Assembly: GCF_013393905.1 (NCBI RefSeq) | Contig: NZ_CP040274.1 | Location: 272,426-336,425 of the forward strand | Direction: 5' to 3' | Length of the DNA: 64,000 nucleotides | From: Nostoc sp. C052 | Lineage (GTDB): Bacteria > Cyanobacteriota > Cyanobacteriia > Cyanobacteriales > Nostocaceae | Shown here: positions 25,572-34,774 of the stretch, piece after piece | Layout of the letters: every line of letters starts with the position of its first letter | How positions within the stretch are numbered: the first letter of the stretch is position 1 | Notes under the pieces: model-generated | The model's input: the letters and a program-made list of their open reading frames with translations, nothing else | What the model was told of the DNA's origin: nothing | Databases searched by the model: none | Program-made: the position numbers and the translations under genes

Positions 25572-27290
25572 ATGGCGTATGCGATCGCTCGTTTAAAAAA
25601 ATTAAAGCAGAAGGATATAGGGAGTAGCGCATCTCACACATCTCGTGAGAGGGAGACACCGAACGCTGATTTGTCGGTAGAGAATATTAGGTTTATAGGC
25701 AGCAGCGATCCCGAATCAAGGTTAGAAGATTTGGTGATGGCAAAGATAAATGAGGCTCCGCAACACAGGAAGATAAGGACTGACGGTGTTTACTGCGTCG
25801 AGATGTTACTGAGTGCATCGCCAAGTTACTTTCGTCCCTCTTGCCCAAATAAAGCAGGGTATTATGAGCAAAATAAATTAGATATTTGGCTAGAAGCGAC
25901 GCAGCAATGGTTGTCTGAGGAATACGGTTCGCGGATAGTCAGGGCAGAATTACATTTAGATGAAGCCACGCCACATATTCATGCTTACTTTGTGCCAGTG
26001 GATGACCGGGGTCAGCTACGGTGTAATCACTTTTTCAATGGGCGACAAAAAATCCAAGCATTTCAGGACTCGTACTATGAAACGATGCGGCTGATTGGCT
26101 TGGAGAGGGGGTTGAAGGGTTCCAGAGCCAAACACGAGGATATAAAGGATTTTTACCGGATAGTAGAAACGGGACGGAACCTGGAAGTATCAGAGTTGAA
26201 TTTGGAGCAAATCAAAGCCAAAGCCGCAGATCGAGACAGGGCAGCCCGTCAACTTCAACAAATGGAAGCAACAGCTAGAGAACTGGCTCAAGCTAATGAA
26301 CTGCTTCAACAACGCCTTGCCCAATTAGAGAAAGAGAAAGAAAAATATCGACAACAAACTCAGCAGTTGCGTGACCTAGCCTTGGAGGATGTAGCTTGGG
26401 AGTTAGGTTTAGACGAAGAACCTAGTCAATCTAATAGGTGGGTAGGTCATGGCCACATCATTGATATAAATGGGGATAAATTTCAGTCCGCCTCCCCAGG
26501 AGTAGAAAAGGGCAATGGGGCGATAGATTTAGTGATTCAGGTGAACAATTACAATTTGCGGCAGGGTTTGGCATGGCTCAATGACAGATTTGGACTTCAG
26601 GGGGCAGAACGAGCAGCGATCGCCGCAGTCAAGAAACAAACAGCAGATATTCTTCAAACCGAGCCAGCCCCCAAGTTTGTGCCACCAGTTGAGGATAAAA
26701 GCAAGTGGCTTGGAGTACATGACTACTTGATTCACTTGTGGGGATTGCCATCAAACTTTGTACACGGATTTCATCAATCAGGGCTGATTTACGCTGACAA
26801 GCAGCAAAATGCAGTGTTTGTAATGCGAGATTTAAACCATCAAGTTAAAGGGGCTTACCTTGAGGGGAGTAAATTGAAAGGCTTGGCAATTGGCAGCGAT
26901 CGCAGCAAGAGTTGGTTTCATTTCCAGTTAGGTGAGCGAGGAACGACTAAGGTAGAAAAAGCGGTACTTTGTTCCTCTACGATTGATGCTTTCTCCTACG
27001 CAATGTTGGAATATTCCAAAACTGGGTCAATACCAAAACAGCGAACGCTCTACATAGCACTTGTTGACCCAAAAACTACACCAGTAGAGCGATTAGAGCA
27101 TATTCCTCAAATCAAAACGTCCTTTAACTCCGATGAATTTGGAGAAGCCACCGCACTAGCTGTTAAGAAATTACTGCCCCAGGCTAGACGATCAAGACCC
27201 AAAACACTCTCTTGGAATCAGGATCTGCTGCTTTCACAGTCACCGCAACAACAACAGCAGCGTAAGTCAGAGGCGGATCTAAGCCTTTAG
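25572..27290 (+). CDS. MobV-family relaxase with C-terminal primase-like region
   Basis: The 572-residue protein nicks and joins plasmid DNA at oriT to start conjugation. MobV motifs are clear: motif I SHTSRERETPNAD (21-33) and the metal-binding motif HLDEATPHIHAYFVP (128-142) with the three His residues and the Asp-Glu pair. A coiled coil follows (about 215-270). The C-terminal half (about 290-545) has GHIIDINGDKFQ, GFHQSGLIYADKQQNAVFVMR and LCSSTIDAFSYAML, resembling the DUF3991/Toprim part of primase-like relaxases. It may prime the transferred strand. ATG 25572 comes after GATGAGGA and is the only start that keeps motif I. First gene of the transfer region. Confidence 0.85.
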   Translation: MAYAIARLKKLKQKDIGSSASHTSRERETPNADLSVENIRFIGSSDPESRLEDLVMAKINEAPQHRKIRTDGVYCVEMLLSASPSYFRPSCPNKAGYYEQNKLDIWLEATQQWLSEEYGSRIVRAELHLDEATPHIHAYFVPVDDRGQLRCNHFFNGRQKIQAFQDSYYETMRLIGLERGLKGSRAKHEDIKDFYRIVETGRNLEVSELNLEQIKAKAADRDRAARQLQQMEATARELAQANELLQQRLAQLEKEKEKYRQQTQQLRDLALEDVAWELGLDEEPSQSNRWVGHGHIIDINGDKFQSASPGVEKGNGAIDLVIQVNNYNLRQGLAWLNDRFGLQGAERAAIAAVKKQTADILQTEPAPKFVPPVEDKSKWLGVHDYLIHLWGLPSNFVHGFHQSGLIYADKQQNAVFVMRDLNHQVKGAYLEGSKLKGLAIGSDRSKSWFHFQLGERGTTKVEKAVLCSSTIDAFSYAMLEYSKTGSIPKQRTLYIALVDPKTTPVERLEHIPQIKTSFNSDEFGEATALAVKKLLPQARRSRPKTLSWNQDLLLSQSPQQQQQRKSEADLSL

Positions 27291-27426
27291 TGGCGAGTGC
27301 TGCTTGAGTGCGAATGAAAGGCTAGAAATAGGAAACGCGCTTTATGAAAACAATGGACAGAAGTACGAGAAAATTGGGTACTTCAGGCTGTGAGTAAAAA
27401 GTGAGTCAGCCTTTATTATCAGTTTG

Positions 27427-29193
27427 ATGCTCAATAATTTACCCATGAGTTCACAACTGATAGAAAGAATATTTTCTCTTTACGAACAAAACAATCCTTT
27501 AATAGCAGTGGAATCTCCATTGCAAGAGAGGATAAGCTTACTCAAAAAACTAACTCAAAAATGCATTAATAGTGGTATCAATTGTTATATTTGGATGCTG
27601 GAAGATGACAATTTATACCAGTTAAAAATAAGTAATCGTGAATTGGCATTTTCAGAAATTAAAGAATACAACAGAATCGCTTTCAAAGTTGTACGCGAAG
27701 ATTCCTTTGAGATTTTGCGGTTTTGGAAGACAACCCAGTTACAAGGGATTTTGATCCTGGAAGGGATATACCCGTGGCTTGGACAAGGAGCGACGGATGC
27801 AGATTCCTTCCTGACAGCAGAATGGATTAAGTCAGCACTGATTAACATTAAGCTTTACAACCATAACTCCAGTAAAACAGCTTTGTTGCTGGGGTCAAAC
27901 GCAAGCCTCAAGTCAGATATAGCTGGTCTAATACCGACAATTACCCAAGAGTTACCCACAGTTGAGGAAATTAGCGATTATCTGCCACAAATATTACCCG
28001 GCTCAATTACACTAGTCCAAATCAATGAAATAGCGAATACTTGTGTAGGGATGTATTTGGCAGATATTGAAATAGGGGTAAAAACTGCCCTAGCAATTGA
28101 CAAAGCCCCTTTGGGGCAGGGTGTGGGGTGTGGGGTGTGGGGTGTAGAGAAAGCTCCAACAACCATCTTCGTACAAGCCCCGTCTTCACTACACCCAACA
28201 CCCTACCCCCAACACCCTATTTTTGACAGCAGTGAATTAGTCAAAAAAGTTTCTGCTTATAAAATTGAGTTGCTCAAACGAGTTTACAATGTGGAATTTC
28301 TGCAACCAATGACAATTCCTGTCGGGGGACTGGAGTTAATGCAGTCAGCATTTAAGGGATACAGGCGACTCCTGACACCGTTAGCGAAGTCTTACAACTT
28401 GCGCCTACCAAAAGGTGTTTTATTGATTGGCCCACCCGGAACAGGTAAATCTCACTCGGCTAAGGCTTGTTCTCAAATACTGGAATTACCCTTGGTAATC
28501 GTGGAGTGGGGTCATTTCCGCAGTTATGGAAATATGGCGGAATACAAACTCAAAAAGTTATTGGCACTGGTAGACCGAATTAACCGTATAATTTTTTACC
28601 TCGATGACTTTGACAAGGGATTTGCCGGAGATGATGATTTATCACGAAGATTAGCAGGGATGTTACTCACTTGGATGCAGGAAAGAACAAGTGATGTATT
28701 AATAATTGCTTCTGCCAATAATATCCAATGGCTACCACCAGAGTTAACCAGAAGTGGACGGTTTGATCAGATATTCAAAATCGACTTACCAAACAACGGC
28801 GAAAGACATTCTATATTTAAGATTCACCTAGCAAGATTTGACAAGCGCTTTAGTCATGGTGGAGATGCCTTTACCCCAGAAGAATGGCAAAGATTATTGA
28901 AGGTAACACATCGCTGTGTCGGTGCAGAAATTCAGGCAATCGTCGAAAGGGCAGCATTCTCAATATTTTGTCAATCCTTTGATGAAGAAACTCCAGCACT
29001 AGAGGATTTGCCGCCATTACAAATTACCCTAACTGCACTATTAGAATCAAGAAAAAGCGTAAATCCTCTGGCAATACGTGAAGCCGACCGAATAGAAAGT
29101 ATGCGTAATAAGGCAGATTTGCAAGGACTACCATCTAGTCCGGTGGATTCATCAATATATAGTCTGGGCGATATCGATATTTTTGGTAGTTAA
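27427..29193 (+). CDS. AAA+ ATPase (Ycf46/FtsH-like AAA domain)
   Basis: 588 residues from ATG 27427. The C-terminal AAA module has Walker A GPPGTGKS (about 335-342), Walker B IIFYLDDFDKGF (about 388-399), a sensor-1 Asn in IIASANN, and the arginine-finger region LTRSGRFDQIF. The N-terminal half resembles the inactive ATPase-like region of Ycf46 proteins. Residues of about 227-268 (KAPLGQGVGCGVWG to TPYPQHP) are encoded by an inserted hairpin repeat and are low in complexity, yet the frame stays open. Located between relaxase and T4SS genes, it may remodel transfer or pilus proteins; a general proteostasis role is equally possible. Confidence 0.8.
   Translation: MLNNLPMSSQLIERIFSLYEQNNPLIAVESPLQERISLLKKLTQKCINSGINCYIWMLEDDNLYQLKISNRELAFSEIKEYNRIAFKVVREDSFEILRFWKTTQLQGILILEGIYPWLGQGATDADSFLTAEWIKSALINIKLYNHNSSKTALLLGSNASLKSDIAGLIPTITQELPTVEEISDYLPQILPGSITLVQINEIANTCVGMYLADIEIGVKTALAIDKAPLGQGVGCGVWGVEKAPTTIFVQAPSSLHPTPYPQHPIFDSSELVKKVSAYKIELLKRVYNVEFLQPMTIPVGGLELMQSAFKGYRRLLTPLAKSYNLRLPKGVLLIGPPGTGKSHSAKACSQILELPLVIVEWGHFRSYGNMAEYKLKKLLALVDRINRIIFYLDDFDKGFAGDDDLSRRLAGMLLTWMQERTSDVLIIASANNIQWLPPELTRSGRFDQIFKIDLPNNGERHSIFKIHLARFDKRFSHGGDAFTPEEWQRLLKVTHRCVGAEIQAIVERAAFSIFCQSFDEETPALEDLPPLQITLTALLESRKSVNPLAIREADRIESMRNKADLQGLPSSPVDSSIYSLGDIDIFGS
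28102..28224. repeat. In-frame hairpin repeat inside the AAA ATPase gene
   Basis: A left arm AAAGCCCCTTTGGGGCAGGG followed by GTGTGGG repeats, and a right arm of CTACACCC/AACACCCTACCCCC repeats. It matches the repeat at 21627-21795 in design and in the first bases, and adds about 41 codons without closing the frame. Confidence 0.75.
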
Positions 29194-29197
29194 TTTT

Positions 29198-29713
29198 ATG
29201 CAAATACCGAAATCTCAGTCAAAAATCGATTGGTATGCTGCTGGCTTTAAGCTGCTAAACATCGCTGGGCCAATTGCTGGGGTGTCAGTAATCTTGTTCA
29301 CAGCAGTAATATCTTATATCGAAACTCGTCCCCAAAAATTGCCTATTCAGTATAAGCTTATTCACAATAACCAGACCTTTTATTTAGAAGCGGCAAATAA
29401 AACACAAGAACTTGAGATTGGACTCAAGTGGAGAAATAATCTAGAGAGCGATCGCGGAATGTTGTTTAACTTGGGTCGAGAGTATAAGCGTGTACCCTTT
29501 TGGATGCACCAAGTCAAAGTGCCGTTGGACATTATATACCTTAAAAATAATCTGGTGACAACAATAATTCGCAATGCACCCCCATGCATGAAAAATCCTT
29601 GTCCAATCTATTACGGTGTTGCTGCGACACAGGTTTTAGAACTAAAAGCAGGTGCTAGTAATATTCAACTTGGGCAGAAATTAGTAATAGAGCCTATACC
29701 TAAGAAATTGTAA
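29198..29713 (+). CDS. DUF192 family membrane-anchored protein
   Basis: From ATG 29198 the product has about 171 residues with one N-terminal membrane helix (about 17-38, GPIAGVSVILFTAVI). The remainder matches DUF192: TQELEIGLKWRNNLESDRGMLF, VPFWMHQVKVPLDIIYL, and VLELKAGASNIQLG near the end. DUF192 domains occur in exported proteins and are of unknown function. The start four bases after the AAA ATPase stop suggests translational coupling and one transcript. I prefer ATG 29198 over upstream alternatives because it follows the previous stop and begins the helix correctly. Confidence 0.8.
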   Translation: MQIPKSQSKIDWYAAGFKLLNIAGPIAGVSVILFTAVISYIETRPQKLPIQYKLIHNNQTFYLEAANKTQELEIGLKWRNNLESDRGMLFNLGREYKRVPFWMHQVKVPLDIIYLKNNLVTTIIRNAPPCMKNPCPIYYGVAATQVLELKAGASNIQLGQKLVIEPIPKKL

Positions 29714-29806
29714 CAAATATTCTCTGTAGCCAAAAGAACTAGTTTTTTTTGTACTAGAGTCTGTAGGAGTTTGAAAGTGAGTTGTGAATAATGTGGATAA
29801 GATTTC

Positions 29807-30421
29807 ATGAACTCGCAAATTATGCAAATGTCAGACTACGAGAATTCTAATACAACTAGCTTTGAGGCAAGACCAACAGCAGCCTTACCATCAAGAAAAA
29901 ATATTGTGATTTCAGGTAGCACAATTGGGCTGATGGGAGTAACGGGAGCATTAATGATTCTGGAGATGTCAGTCCACAACATAATGCTTGGAGGATTGAT
30001 GATTGCAGGAGCAATAGCAGTTGCAATTCCAAAACAAACACAGGCATTGCTAACAAATTTTGAAAAACTACAACGGAAATGGGGGGTGAATTTATATGCA
30101 ATATTGTTTGCATTTCTGTCGTTAATATTTCTTTTGGATTTTGCTTCTTCGCCAGCCGAAGCCCAGTTTTTTAACAATGCTCAAACCTGGATGAATGGTG
30201 CTTTCGGCAATGCTGGAAACGGGCAAACACAAGCAGTTATAGTATTGTTCTTCAACGTATTGAGAGGTCTATTCCTACTCTATGTAGGTATCAGTTTGGT
30301 AAGAATTGTTCAAGCAGCCCGGAATGATGAAGATTGGCAGACATTAGCCAGAACTCCATTAATTATAGTACTTTCAGTCTTTGTGGGAGACTTAGTTACT
30401 GGTTTAATTACTGGAGCTTGA
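29807..30421 (+). CDS. VirB2/TrbC-like pilin
   Basis: A 204-residue precursor with an unusually long N-terminal region. Hydrophobic segments lie at about 38-60 and 62-78 and again at 104-118, ending in a likely signal-peptidase site SSPAEAQFF near 119-125. The mature part of about 80 residues has two membrane helices (about 145-166 and 185-203) with a short polar loop (AARNDEDWQ), the layout of VirB2/TrbC major pilins. The Gly/Asn-rich mature start NNAQTWMNGAFGNAGNG is also typical. Position just before the VirB3- and VirB4-like genes supports the call. The multi-helix leader before the cleavage site is longer than usual. Identity is based on topology and position. Confidence 0.7.
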   Translation: MNSQIMQMSDYENSNTTSFEARPTAALPSRKNIVISGSTIGLMGVTGALMILEMSVHNIMLGGLMIAGAIAVAIPKQTQALLTNFEKLQRKWGVNLYAILFAFLSLIFLLDFASSPAEAQFFNNAQTWMNGAFGNAGNGQTQAVIVLFFNVLRGLFLLYVGISLVRIVQAARNDEDWQTLARTPLIIVLSVFVGDLVTGLITGA

Positions 30422-30423
30422 AG

Positions 30424-30560
30424 AAGAATTCAGAAGCCAGGATTCAGGAGTCAGAACCACTCTTTATAGGGATGTAAAAATACCGTTTATTCCTCTGCCA
30501 CTCCTACAGAATTCATACCTGTTTTCTGACTCCTGACTCCTGAATCCTGTTTTCATAACT
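30424..30560. repeat. Dispersed hairpin repeat (ATTCAG/CTGAAT type) between VirB2- and VirB3-like genes
   Basis: The left arm GAATTCAGAAGCCAGGATTC with AGGAGTCAGAA pairs with the right arm CTGACTCCTGACTCCTGAATC. Arms are about 90 bp apart. The motifs GAAGAATTCAG and AGGAGTCAGAA recur in the gap at 51760-52160. Confidence 0.7.
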
Positions 30561-30598
30561 GTTAAAAACAACACCACTTTAGTCGCAGCATTTCTTGA

Positions 30599-30961
30599 AT
30601 GAGAAAAAGTGCCCTGATTCAAGAAATGCTTCATATTAACAAGCAATCAAAAAAGATGAGAGATGAAAATAAATTTAGAAGTGTAAATAGAATCTTGGGA
30701 GATAGACCCCGATTAGGCCCATTTCCCGCCGATCAGATTTTCCCTTGGTCAGTTATAGCAATATTAAATGTATTCGTTTTCAACTATATATTGAAAACAA
30801 GTTGGTTAGGCACAGGATTAAGCATCGCTTGGGGATGGGCTACATGGTGGTTACTGTCATCAAATCAAGAATTTTTTGGCAAGTTTGTGGCAGTGCCTCG
30901 GATTACCAGAGGATACAAGCGGAATAACTATAAAACTTATGGTCACAAAGCAGACAGATAA
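30599..30961 (+). CDS. VirB3-like inner-membrane protein
   Basis: Up to 120 residues; translation may instead begin at ATG 30656 (MRDENKFRSVNRILG), giving 101. The protein has the VirB3 layout: a short polar start, one or two adjacent membrane helices (about 50-90, FPWSVIAILNVFVFNYIL then GTGLSIAWGWATWWLL) and a basic tail (TRGYKRNNYKTYGHK). Its 3' end overlaps the start of the VirB4-like gene by 23 bp, the usual order virB3-virB4. VirB3 proteins pair with the VirB4 ATPase in the T4SS inner-membrane complex. Assignment by size, topology and position. Confidence 0.65.
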   Translation: MRKSALIQEMLHINKQSKKMRDENKFRSVNRILGDRPRLGPFPADQIFPWSVIAILNVFVFNYILKTSWLGTGLSIAWGWATWWLLSSNQEFFGKFVAVPRITRGYKRNNYKTYGHKADR

Positions 30962-33794
30962 GATCAAGAAACAAAGATTAGAAACCGAGCAAGTTAATGT
31001 AGTAAAAACCCTTACTCCCTTTGAAGACATTATCCATTTAGCTGGGGTTTGCGATGTCGCTTTGGGAGGGAGAAAAGGCATAGGAGCATTAATTCTCAAA
31101 AATGGGGAATCAATTCAAATTAAATTCTGTTTTGATTGTGTAGGAATTCATTCTAACTTAGCCTCTGAGCAAATTCTTCCAATCTTTGAGAGCATAGAGG
31201 CAGGTTTAAAAGAGATCCCATCAGGAGAGTCATTAACTATACATTTGGGTTCCTTTACAGACGATTATTCGAGGCAATCAGAATTAGAGCAGATCGAAAT
31301 CAATTGTGATATTGAGCAATTGAAATTACTAATTAGGAGTGAAAGGTTACGAATCAAAGAATTAACCAAATCTGGAGTCAGGAAGAACAAGTTTTTAAGA
31401 TTATGGTGTACTTATACAGCGTTGTCGGAGTCAGAGAGCAGCCAAGACATTGTAGAATCGGCAATCAGAAAGTTAGAGAAAGTTTGGTTTAAATTTACCG
31501 GAGAAATTCACGCTTTTAACAATAGCAGGATTGAAAATATTCTCAAGAATTCATTTAGCGATGGCTTTTTGCAGTGGGAATCGTTGCTGAGTAACAAAAT
31601 GAAACTAGGGATTAGAGTTTTGAGTGCTGAAGATATTTGGAAAGTCTTATGGCATCAATTTAATCTGACATCACCAACAGCAATTCCTAATCCCTTAGTG
31701 ATTAGTCAAACTCAAGGATTAGTAGAAACTCAAACAAGTGATTTTCACATTCGACATCATCTGTTGGAAAATGAAGAATCAGTTCCATTCTTAGATCGGC
31801 AATGGGTAAAGATTCAAGATAAATATATTGGGGTGATGAACTTTAGCCAAAAGCCGGGTGGCTGGATAGATGAACGCTCTCAATTACGATACCTTTGGGA
31901 ATTAATTTCCAAAGAAAGTATCTCAGATACAGAAATTATCTGTCAAATTACTAAAGCTAATCAGGCAATTACCAAAACTAATTTACAACGCCTTACTAAA
32001 CAGTCAATTACATCGACTGCCTTATCAACAAGTAAAGGAAACATCGATGTCAAAGCCGGAATAAATATTGAAGAATCTGTAGAGGCGCAACGAACCATTT
32101 ATAAAGGAAGCGTTGTCGTTTATACCGGAGTAGCTTTTCTTGTCCATAGAAAATCAACAAGAGAACTCAATGAGGCTTGCAAATACTTAGCTTCCTACTT
32201 TTTAAGACCAGCAGCAGTAGATCGAGAAAAAGAATACGCCTGGAAGACATGGTTGCAATGTTGTCCATTTGTTTGGGAGCCACTCCTGGCAAAACCTTTT
32301 AACCGCAGATTACCTTATTTCAGTTCCGAAGCACCAGGGTTGATGCCTTTGATTCGTACAGCTACAGGAGATCAGACTGGCTTTGAGTTGATTGCCGAAG
32401 AGGGGGGTACGCCAGTACACCTGGATTTGTACAAACAACATAAAAATATAGCAGTTTTTGGTGCAACTCGTTCCGGGAAATCAGTACTGGTGGCAGGAAT
32501 TTTAACACCTGCACTTGCCCAAGATATACCAGTAGTAGCATTAGATTACCCCAAACCAGACGGGACATCGACATTTAGTGATTACACCAATTTACTAGGT
32601 CAGGATGGTGCATACTTTGATATTTCCAAAGAGTCAAATAATTTGTTTGAACTACCTAATTTGAGGGGGATGGATCAAGAAACCATTAATGAAAGATTGA
32701 ATGATTTTAAAGAGTTCTTGAAATCAGTCTTAATGACAATGGTGATTGGAACTAGCATGATTGGCGTTAGCCCTTCCATGATTACTAATATTGAATCTAT
32801 CATTGCCCTAGCCTTGAAAACGTTTTTTAATGATGATGAAATCAAAGTCCGGTATAAGTTGGCATTAGCCGCAGGAGTTGGCACTAAAGCTTGGCTGGAT
32901 ACTCCCACATTACAAGATTTTTTGAATTATTGTTCGCCAGCATTTCTCAAGATAGATTCTATAGCCAGCAATAGCCAGGAAATTTTATCAGCCTTGGAGC
33001 AAATCAGGTTGAGATTAAAGTACTGGCTCTCAACCAGAGTTGGAGAATCAATTAGTCGTCCCTCAACTTTCCGAACTGATGCTAAGTTGCTAGTATTTGC
33101 ACTGCGAAATTTATCAAGTGAGGCAGATGCAGCTATTTTAGCTTTATCAGCTTATGCCGCAGCCCTAAGACGTGCTTTGTCTTCTAAAGCCAGTATCTTT
33201 TTCTTGGATGAAGCGCCGATTCTATTCCAATTCGAGGCGATCGCCGAGTTAATTGGGCGGTTGTGTGCCAATGGCGCAAAAGCAGGGATACGAGTAATTC
33301 TCTCGGCTCAAGAACCAGAGAGTATTTACCAAAGCAAAGCCGCAGCAAAAATCTTCGCCAATATTACAACCCGATTGATCGGGAGAATTCAGTCTTCGGC
33401 AGTAGATCCCTTTGTTGCTAGATTTAAATATCCTTATGAAATCATTCAAAACAATAGTACAGAGGCTTTCTACCCAACAAAATCTGGGATTTACTCACAG
33501 TGGTTATTAGATGATTTAGGTAAACTTACATTCTGTCGTTATTATCCAGCCTATTGTTTATTGGCCGCAGTCGCTAATAATCCTTCGGAGCAAGAATTAC
33601 GAACTTTATTCCTGAAAGAATATCAAGATAGCCCAATACTCGGACTGGTGAAGTTTTCCGAAGATTACATCAAAATGATTCGAGGAGAGCCATTATCATC
33701 ATCAGCCCAAGAATTACTCAGGAGTTTAACTCTTAAAACTTTAGTAGTGAAAAAAGGTGGAGCATTGCAGCATGAACAAACTCAAAAGATTTAG
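30939..33794 (+). CDS. VirB4/TraC-like T4SS ATPase
   Basis: About 951 residues from ATG 30939, chosen because it overlaps the previous gene by only 23 bp and removes an unlikely leader. Walker A is GATRSGKS at 508-515 and Walker B SIFFLDEAPIL at 752-762, with the VirB4/HerA-type SAQEPESIY near 795 after it. The N-terminal half is the less conserved VirB4 region that binds VirB3 and the membrane. VirB4 ATPases drive pilin extraction and substrate transfer and are the hallmark gene of T4SS. The gene is intact and its end overlaps the next gene's start region (33772). Confident family assignment. Confidence 0.9.
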   Translation: MVTKQTDKIKKQRLETEQVNVVKTLTPFEDIIHLAGVCDVALGGRKGIGALILKNGESIQIKFCFDCVGIHSNLASEQILPIFESIEAGLKEIPSGESLTIHLGSFTDDYSRQSELEQIEINCDIEQLKLLIRSERLRIKELTKSGVRKNKFLRLWCTYTALSESESSQDIVESAIRKLEKVWFKFTGEIHAFNNSRIENILKNSFSDGFLQWESLLSNKMKLGIRVLSAEDIWKVLWHQFNLTSPTAIPNPLVISQTQGLVETQTSDFHIRHHLLENEESVPFLDRQWVKIQDKYIGVMNFSQKPGGWIDERSQLRYLWELISKESISDTEIICQITKANQAITKTNLQRLTKQSITSTALSTSKGNIDVKAGINIEESVEAQRTIYKGSVVVYTGVAFLVHRKSTRELNEACKYLASYFLRPAAVDREKEYAWKTWLQCCPFVWEPLLAKPFNRRLPYFSSEAPGLMPLIRTATGDQTGFELIAEEGGTPVHLDLYKQHKNIAVFGATRSGKSVLVAGILTPALAQDIPVVALDYPKPDGTSTFSDYTNLLGQDGAYFDISKESNNLFELPNLRGMDQETINERLNDFKEFLKSVLMTMVIGTSMIGVSPSMITNIESIIALALKTFFNDDEIKVRYKLALAAGVGTKAWLDTPTLQDFLNYCSPAFLKIDSIASNSQEILSALEQIRLRLKYWLSTRVGESISRPSTFRTDAKLLVFALRNLSSEADAAILALSAYAAALRRALSSKASIFFLDEAPILFQFEAIAELIGRLCANGAKAGIRVILSAQEPESIYQSKAAAKIFANITTRLIGRIQSSAVDPFVARFKYPYEIIQNNSTEAFYPTKSGIYSQWLLDDLGKLTFCRYYPAYCLLAAVANNPSEQELRTLFLKEYQDSPILGLVKFSEDYIKMIRGEPLSSSAQELLRSLTLKTLVVKKGGALQHEQTQKI

Positions 33795-34494
33795 TTTAAC
33801 CGTGTTTATATCTAGCGGAGTTGCAAGCCTATTAATCACTGCACCAAGTTATGGGCTATCACTAAATCTAGATAGTTTCCTGGCTTCAATTAAGAGCCAA
33901 ATTGAGGGGGAAATGAGCCAAATTAGAAGTATAGCTTCAGATAAAATTAATACTTTGTGGGCAGCAGCCCAAGAGGATGCTAATTCTGCAATTAATAGTG
34001 CTACTGGTGTGATGGGTGCGCCAGATCCAGTTGAAAGTGGTCAGCGTCTGAAAGTAGCACTAGCCTCGGACTCTGACTGGGCATTAGCTTCAATACAAGC
34101 ACAAGACTTACAGCGAGAAATTACCAAAGCCTCAGTATCTGGTGTATTAGGGCAACAAGGTCAGCAAGATACTTCTAACAAAATTGATCAAACTGCACAA
34201 ACGGCTCAAGATGCATCAGACCTGGGACAGCAAGCGCAAGAGATGAATGCCTCACAGAATATTTTAAAGGTAATGGCAGCCCAAAATGCACAGATAGTTT
34301 CGATGCTGGCACAACAGCGTACTGATTCTTTGCAATCACGCTCTGATACAGCACAGTCTAATATGATGCTGACACAGATTGCAGAACAATTAGCAGCAAA
34401 TCGCCAAAAAGAAGACATTCAACAAGAAGGATTAATTTCTCTCAATCTCGAAGTTGCTGCTATGTCTGTACTCGATCCTACTTACTCACCCTGA
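33772..34494 (+). CDS. VirB5/TrbJ-like exported protein
   Basis: From ATG 33772 the product has 240 residues, with a signal peptide (MNKLKRFSLTVF basic start, hydrophobic to about residue 25, cleavage near SYGLS). The mature part is almost wholly helical and Gln/Ala-rich, with heptads such as KIDQTAQTAQDASDLGQQAQEM, and an Asn/Gln-rich region around 160-215. VirB5/TrbJ proteins are helical periplasmic minor pilins at the pilus tip. The sequence itself gives only topology; position right after virB4 (overlapping by 23 bp) supports the call. Confidence 0.65.
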   Translation: MNKLKRFSLTVFISSGVASLLITAPSYGLSLNLDSFLASIKSQIEGEMSQIRSIASDKINTLWAAAQEDANSAINSATGVMGAPDPVESGQRLKVALASDSDWALASIQAQDLQREITKASVSGVLGQQGQQDTSNKIDQTAQTAQDASDLGQQAQEMNASQNILKVMAAQNAQIVSMLAQQRTDSLQSRSDTAQSNMMLTQIAEQLAANRQKEDIQQEGLISLNLEVAAMSVLDPTYSP

Positions 34495-34499
34495 AGAAA

Positions 34500-34740
34500 G
34501 TGTGTTTGCAATTCGCAATGGGCTTCGCCCCACTACGCTAACACAATTCGCAATTGTGTCTGAATGCAATTGAATAATTGATTCATTCGGGATGTCAGAC
34601 CATAATTTCAATTATGAAAGAAAACAAAATACATAGTATCAATATTCAACCCACAATTTTAGCTATGGGGTAATAATTGCGAATTGCGAATTGCGTTAGG
34701 GTAGCGGGGCGAAGCCCATTGCAAATTGTGAACACACTCC
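34500..34740. repeat. Long inverted repeat between VirB5- and VirB6-like genes
   Basis: The left arm (about 34498-34557) contains TTTGCAATTCGCAATGGGC and TTCGCCCC; the right arm (about 34675-34739) contains GCGGGGCGAAGCCCATTGC and AATTGCGAATTGCG. The arms complement each other over about 55 bp with few mismatches and enclose about 120 bp of AT-rich DNA. The transcript could fold into a large hairpin inside the transfer operon and reduce or tune downstream expression. Confidence 0.8.
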
Positions 34741-34774
34741 CTTAGACCTCTTATGCAAAGGAAAGGATTCTTAT

